NCBI GenBank assembly: GCA_040773965.1
Contig: JAXGVG010000121.1
Span: 1-5,527 of the forward strand
DNA length: 5,527 nucleotides
Source: JAXGVG01 sp040773965
Lineage (GTDB): Bacteria; Pseudomonadota; Alphaproteobacteria; UBA9219
Direction: 5' to 3'
Below the pieces are notes generated by a model. It was not told where the DNA came from. It searched no databases and saw only the letters and a list, made by a program, of their open reading frames with translations. Every line of letters begins with the position of its first letter. Within the stretch, counting starts at the first letter, position 1. Shown here one piece after another: positions 4,393 to 5,527 of this stretch. Made by a program: the position numbers and the translations under genes.

Positions 4393-4416
4393 GATGATTG
4401 TGTTTATGGAGGTAAC

Positions 4417-4935
4417 ATGAGCGCGAATAAAGCCGCCAAACAAAAGCTGGTCGAAGCTTTGGGCAGTGAAGTCAAAGGGGCCGAGTTGCTGGTCATTGTG
4501 CAGCAAAACGGCCTCAATGCCGACGAAACGTTAGACCTGCGCCGCAAAATGCGGGCGGCCGGCGTCTCGTACAAGGTTGGGAAAAATACCCTCGTCAAGC
4601 GGGCCATCAAGGGCACAAAAATCGAGGAATTGTCGAAGTTTTTGAAAGGCCCGACGGCGCTGGCCTTTTCAAAGGATCCGGTCGCGGCGGCCAAAATCGC
4701 GGTCGAATTCGCCAAGAAAAACGACAAGTTGCAGGTCATTGCCGCTACCATGGGAGACCAGATCATGGATGCGAAGGCCATCAAGGCGCTGGCGACATTG
4801 CCCTCGATGGACGAGCTTCGCGGCAAGATTGTCGGCCTGCTCTTGGCTCCGGCCACAAAGATCGCATGCGTTTTGCAGGCTCCGGCGGGGCAATTGGCCC
4901 GCGTCATGGGCGCGCGCGCGAAGCGGGCGGCTTGA
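4417..4935 (+). CDS. rplJ: 50S ribosomal protein L10
   Basis: L10 anchors the L7/L12 dimers to the ribosome at the base of the stalk and, with them, represses its own mRNA. The 172 residues are the normal length. The N-terminal RNA-binding domain (about 1-125) contains LRRKMRAAGVSYKVGKNTLV (41-60), the core family motif, and GPTALAFSKDPVAAAK (78-93). The C-terminal helix (about 127-172, with LLLAPATKIACVLQAPAGQL at 141-160) is the L12-binding part. The start is the ATG at 4417, with GGAGG at 4408-4412 (a short 4-nt spacer). A longer in-frame reading from 4303 would run through the leader and repeat and is rejected. rplL follows after 168 bp occupied mostly by a repeat. Confidence 0.98.
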   Translation: MSANKAAKQKLVEALGSEVKGAELLVIVQQNGLNADETLDLRRKMRAAGVSYKVGKNTLVKRAIKGTKIEELSKFLKGPTALAFSKDPVAAAKIAVEFAKKNDKLQVIAATMGDQIMDAKAIKALATLPSMDELRGKIVGLLLAPATKIACVLQAPAGQLARVMGARAKRAA

Positions 4936-4963
4936 GAGAATGAAAGAGATGCGTTCACAAATA

Positions 4964-5068
4964 CGTCATTCCGGCGCAAGCCGGAATCCAGAGCGAGCGA
5001 TAGCGAGCGCATGACTCATACGGCCTGCCGACGCAGGCCGCTGGATACCGGCTTTCGCCGGTATGACG
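4964..5068. repeat. Composite palindromic repeat, copy 2 (between rplJ and rplL)
   Basis: This 105-bp copy, bounded by CGTCAT and ATGACG, has the same order of modules as 2256-2362. Hairpins are TTCCGGC/GCCGGAA (4969-4986), CGGCCTGC/GCAGGCCG (5021-5040) and ATACCGGC/GCCGGTAT (5045-5064). The central block around 5016-5046 is nearly identical to copy 1. The two outer stems differ in sequence from copy 1 but stay fully paired. The second module is not a hairpin here: it holds a direct repeat GCGAGCG (4993-4999 and 5003-5009). The element fills most of the rplJ-rplL gap and ends 24 bp before the rplL AGGAG. Confidence 0.9.
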
Positions 5069-5103
5069 AGGAAAACAACAACGTTCAACCAGAGGAGAGT
5101 ACA

Positions 5104-5478
5104 ATGGCCAATTTAGATAAAATCGTTGAAGAACTTTCGGGCCTGACCGTCATTGAGGCGGCCGAGCTGTCGAAGAAACTCGAGGAGAAGTGGGGCGTCA
5201 GCGCTGCGGCTCCCGTGGCTGTGGCGGCTGTGGCCGGTGGCGCAGCGGCAGCAGCGGCCGAAGAGCAGACCGAATTTACGGTCATTCTCGCCAAGGCCGG
5301 CGATAAGAAGATTGAGGTCATCAAGGAAGTCCGCGCGATTACGGGCCTTGGCCTAAAGGAAGCCAAGGACCTCGTCGAAGGCGCGCCCAAGACCGTCAAG
5401 GAAGGCGTCTCGAAGGCAGATGCCGACAAGTTCAAGAAGCAGCTCGAAGGAGCCGGCGCGGCAGTGGAACTCAAATAA
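5104..5478 (+). CDS. rplL: 50S ribosomal protein L7/L12
   Basis: L7/L12 is the multicopy stalk protein that recruits translational GTPases. The 124 residues match the family. The N-terminal dimerisation and L10-binding helices span about 1-31 (IVEELSGLTVIEAAELSKKL at 7-26). A flexible Ala/Val/Gly hinge follows at 33-52. The globular C-terminal domain (about 54-124) includes EFTVILAKAGDKKIEVIKEV (57-76) and the factor-binding GLGLKEAKDLVE (81-92). The ATG at 5104 has AGGAG (5093-5097) 6 nt upstream; an earlier in-frame reading from 5011 would begin inside the repeat. It is presumably cotranscribed with rplJ. The higher demand for L12 (several copies per L10) must be met despite the hairpin array before it. 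Confidence 0.98.
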   Translation: MANLDKIVEELSGLTVIEAAELSKKLEEKWGVSAAAPVAVAAVAGGAAAAAAEEQTEFTVILAKAGDKKIEVIKEVRAITGLGLKEAKDLVEGAPKTVKEGVSKADADKFKKQLEGAGAAVELK

Positions 5479-5505
5479 AACGGCACAAAAATCAGCCGGA
5501 AAGCG

Positions 5506-5527
5506 GGCGGAAAGGAAACTTTCCGCC
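5506..5527 (+). terminator. Hairpin after rplL, probable terminator or attenuator (cut by the window)
   Basis: GGCGGAAAG (5506-5514) and CTTTCCGCC (5519-5527) form a perfect 9-bp stem with a GAAA loop, 27 bp after the rplL stop. The window ends with the last paired base, so the T-run that would prove an intrinsic terminator cannot be seen. The usual next gene is rpoB, and partial termination between rplL and rpoB is known in other bacteria. Confidence 0.6.

Noticed and set aside
4404..5012. 202-codon minus-strand frame opposite rplJ
   Set aside because: It is a shadow of rplJ, and its first residues are translated from the repeat.

Overview
The window carries the front of a bacterial ribosomal-protein and transcription-factor cluster in the order trpT (tRNA-Trp), secE, nusG, rplK (L11), rplA (L1), rplJ (L10), rplL (L7/L12). 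The tRNA-Trp/secE/nusG linkage and the L7/L12, L10 and NusG sequences suggest an alphaproteobacterium of moderate GC content. I cannot name the genus from sequence alone. The right edge stops at a hairpin just after rplL, where rpoB would normally follow.

Layout from left to right. Positions 1-671 are the 5' part of an unrecognised gene on the minus strand that runs off the left edge. Positions 672-1016 are AT-rich and hold probable promoters facing both ways, plus repeat sequence. tRNA-Trp, secE and nusG follow on the plus strand. The 507-bp nusG-rplK gap holds a small cysteine-containing open frame that is probably a remnant, a promoter, a leader hairpin that imitates the L1-binding site of 23S rRNA, and a 107-bp composite palindromic repeat. 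rplK and rplA are 4 bp apart. A complete VapBC toxin-antitoxin pair on the minus strand then interrupts the usual rplA-rplJ neighbourhood. Its promoter and operator lie back to back with the rplJ promoter. rplJ has an L10-type structured leader. A second copy of the composite palindrome (about 105 bp) separates rplJ from rplL.

How it works together: tRNA-Trp, SecE (protein export) and NusG (transcription elongation) form one transcriptional neighbourhood. L11 and L1 build the GTPase-centre stalk base and the L1 stalk, and L10 and L7/L12 form the L12 stalk. The leaders imply two separate feedback circuits, L1 on rplKA and L10(-L12) on rplJL. The least ordinary feature is a family of palindromic repeats placed just upstream of the Shine-Dalgarno of rplK and rplL, with a solo hairpin of the same kind before rplJ. 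The two large copies keep their stems through paired base changes. The second notable feature is the VapBC module with its operator abutting the L10/L12 promoter. I see no evidence of a wholly new multi-gene system.
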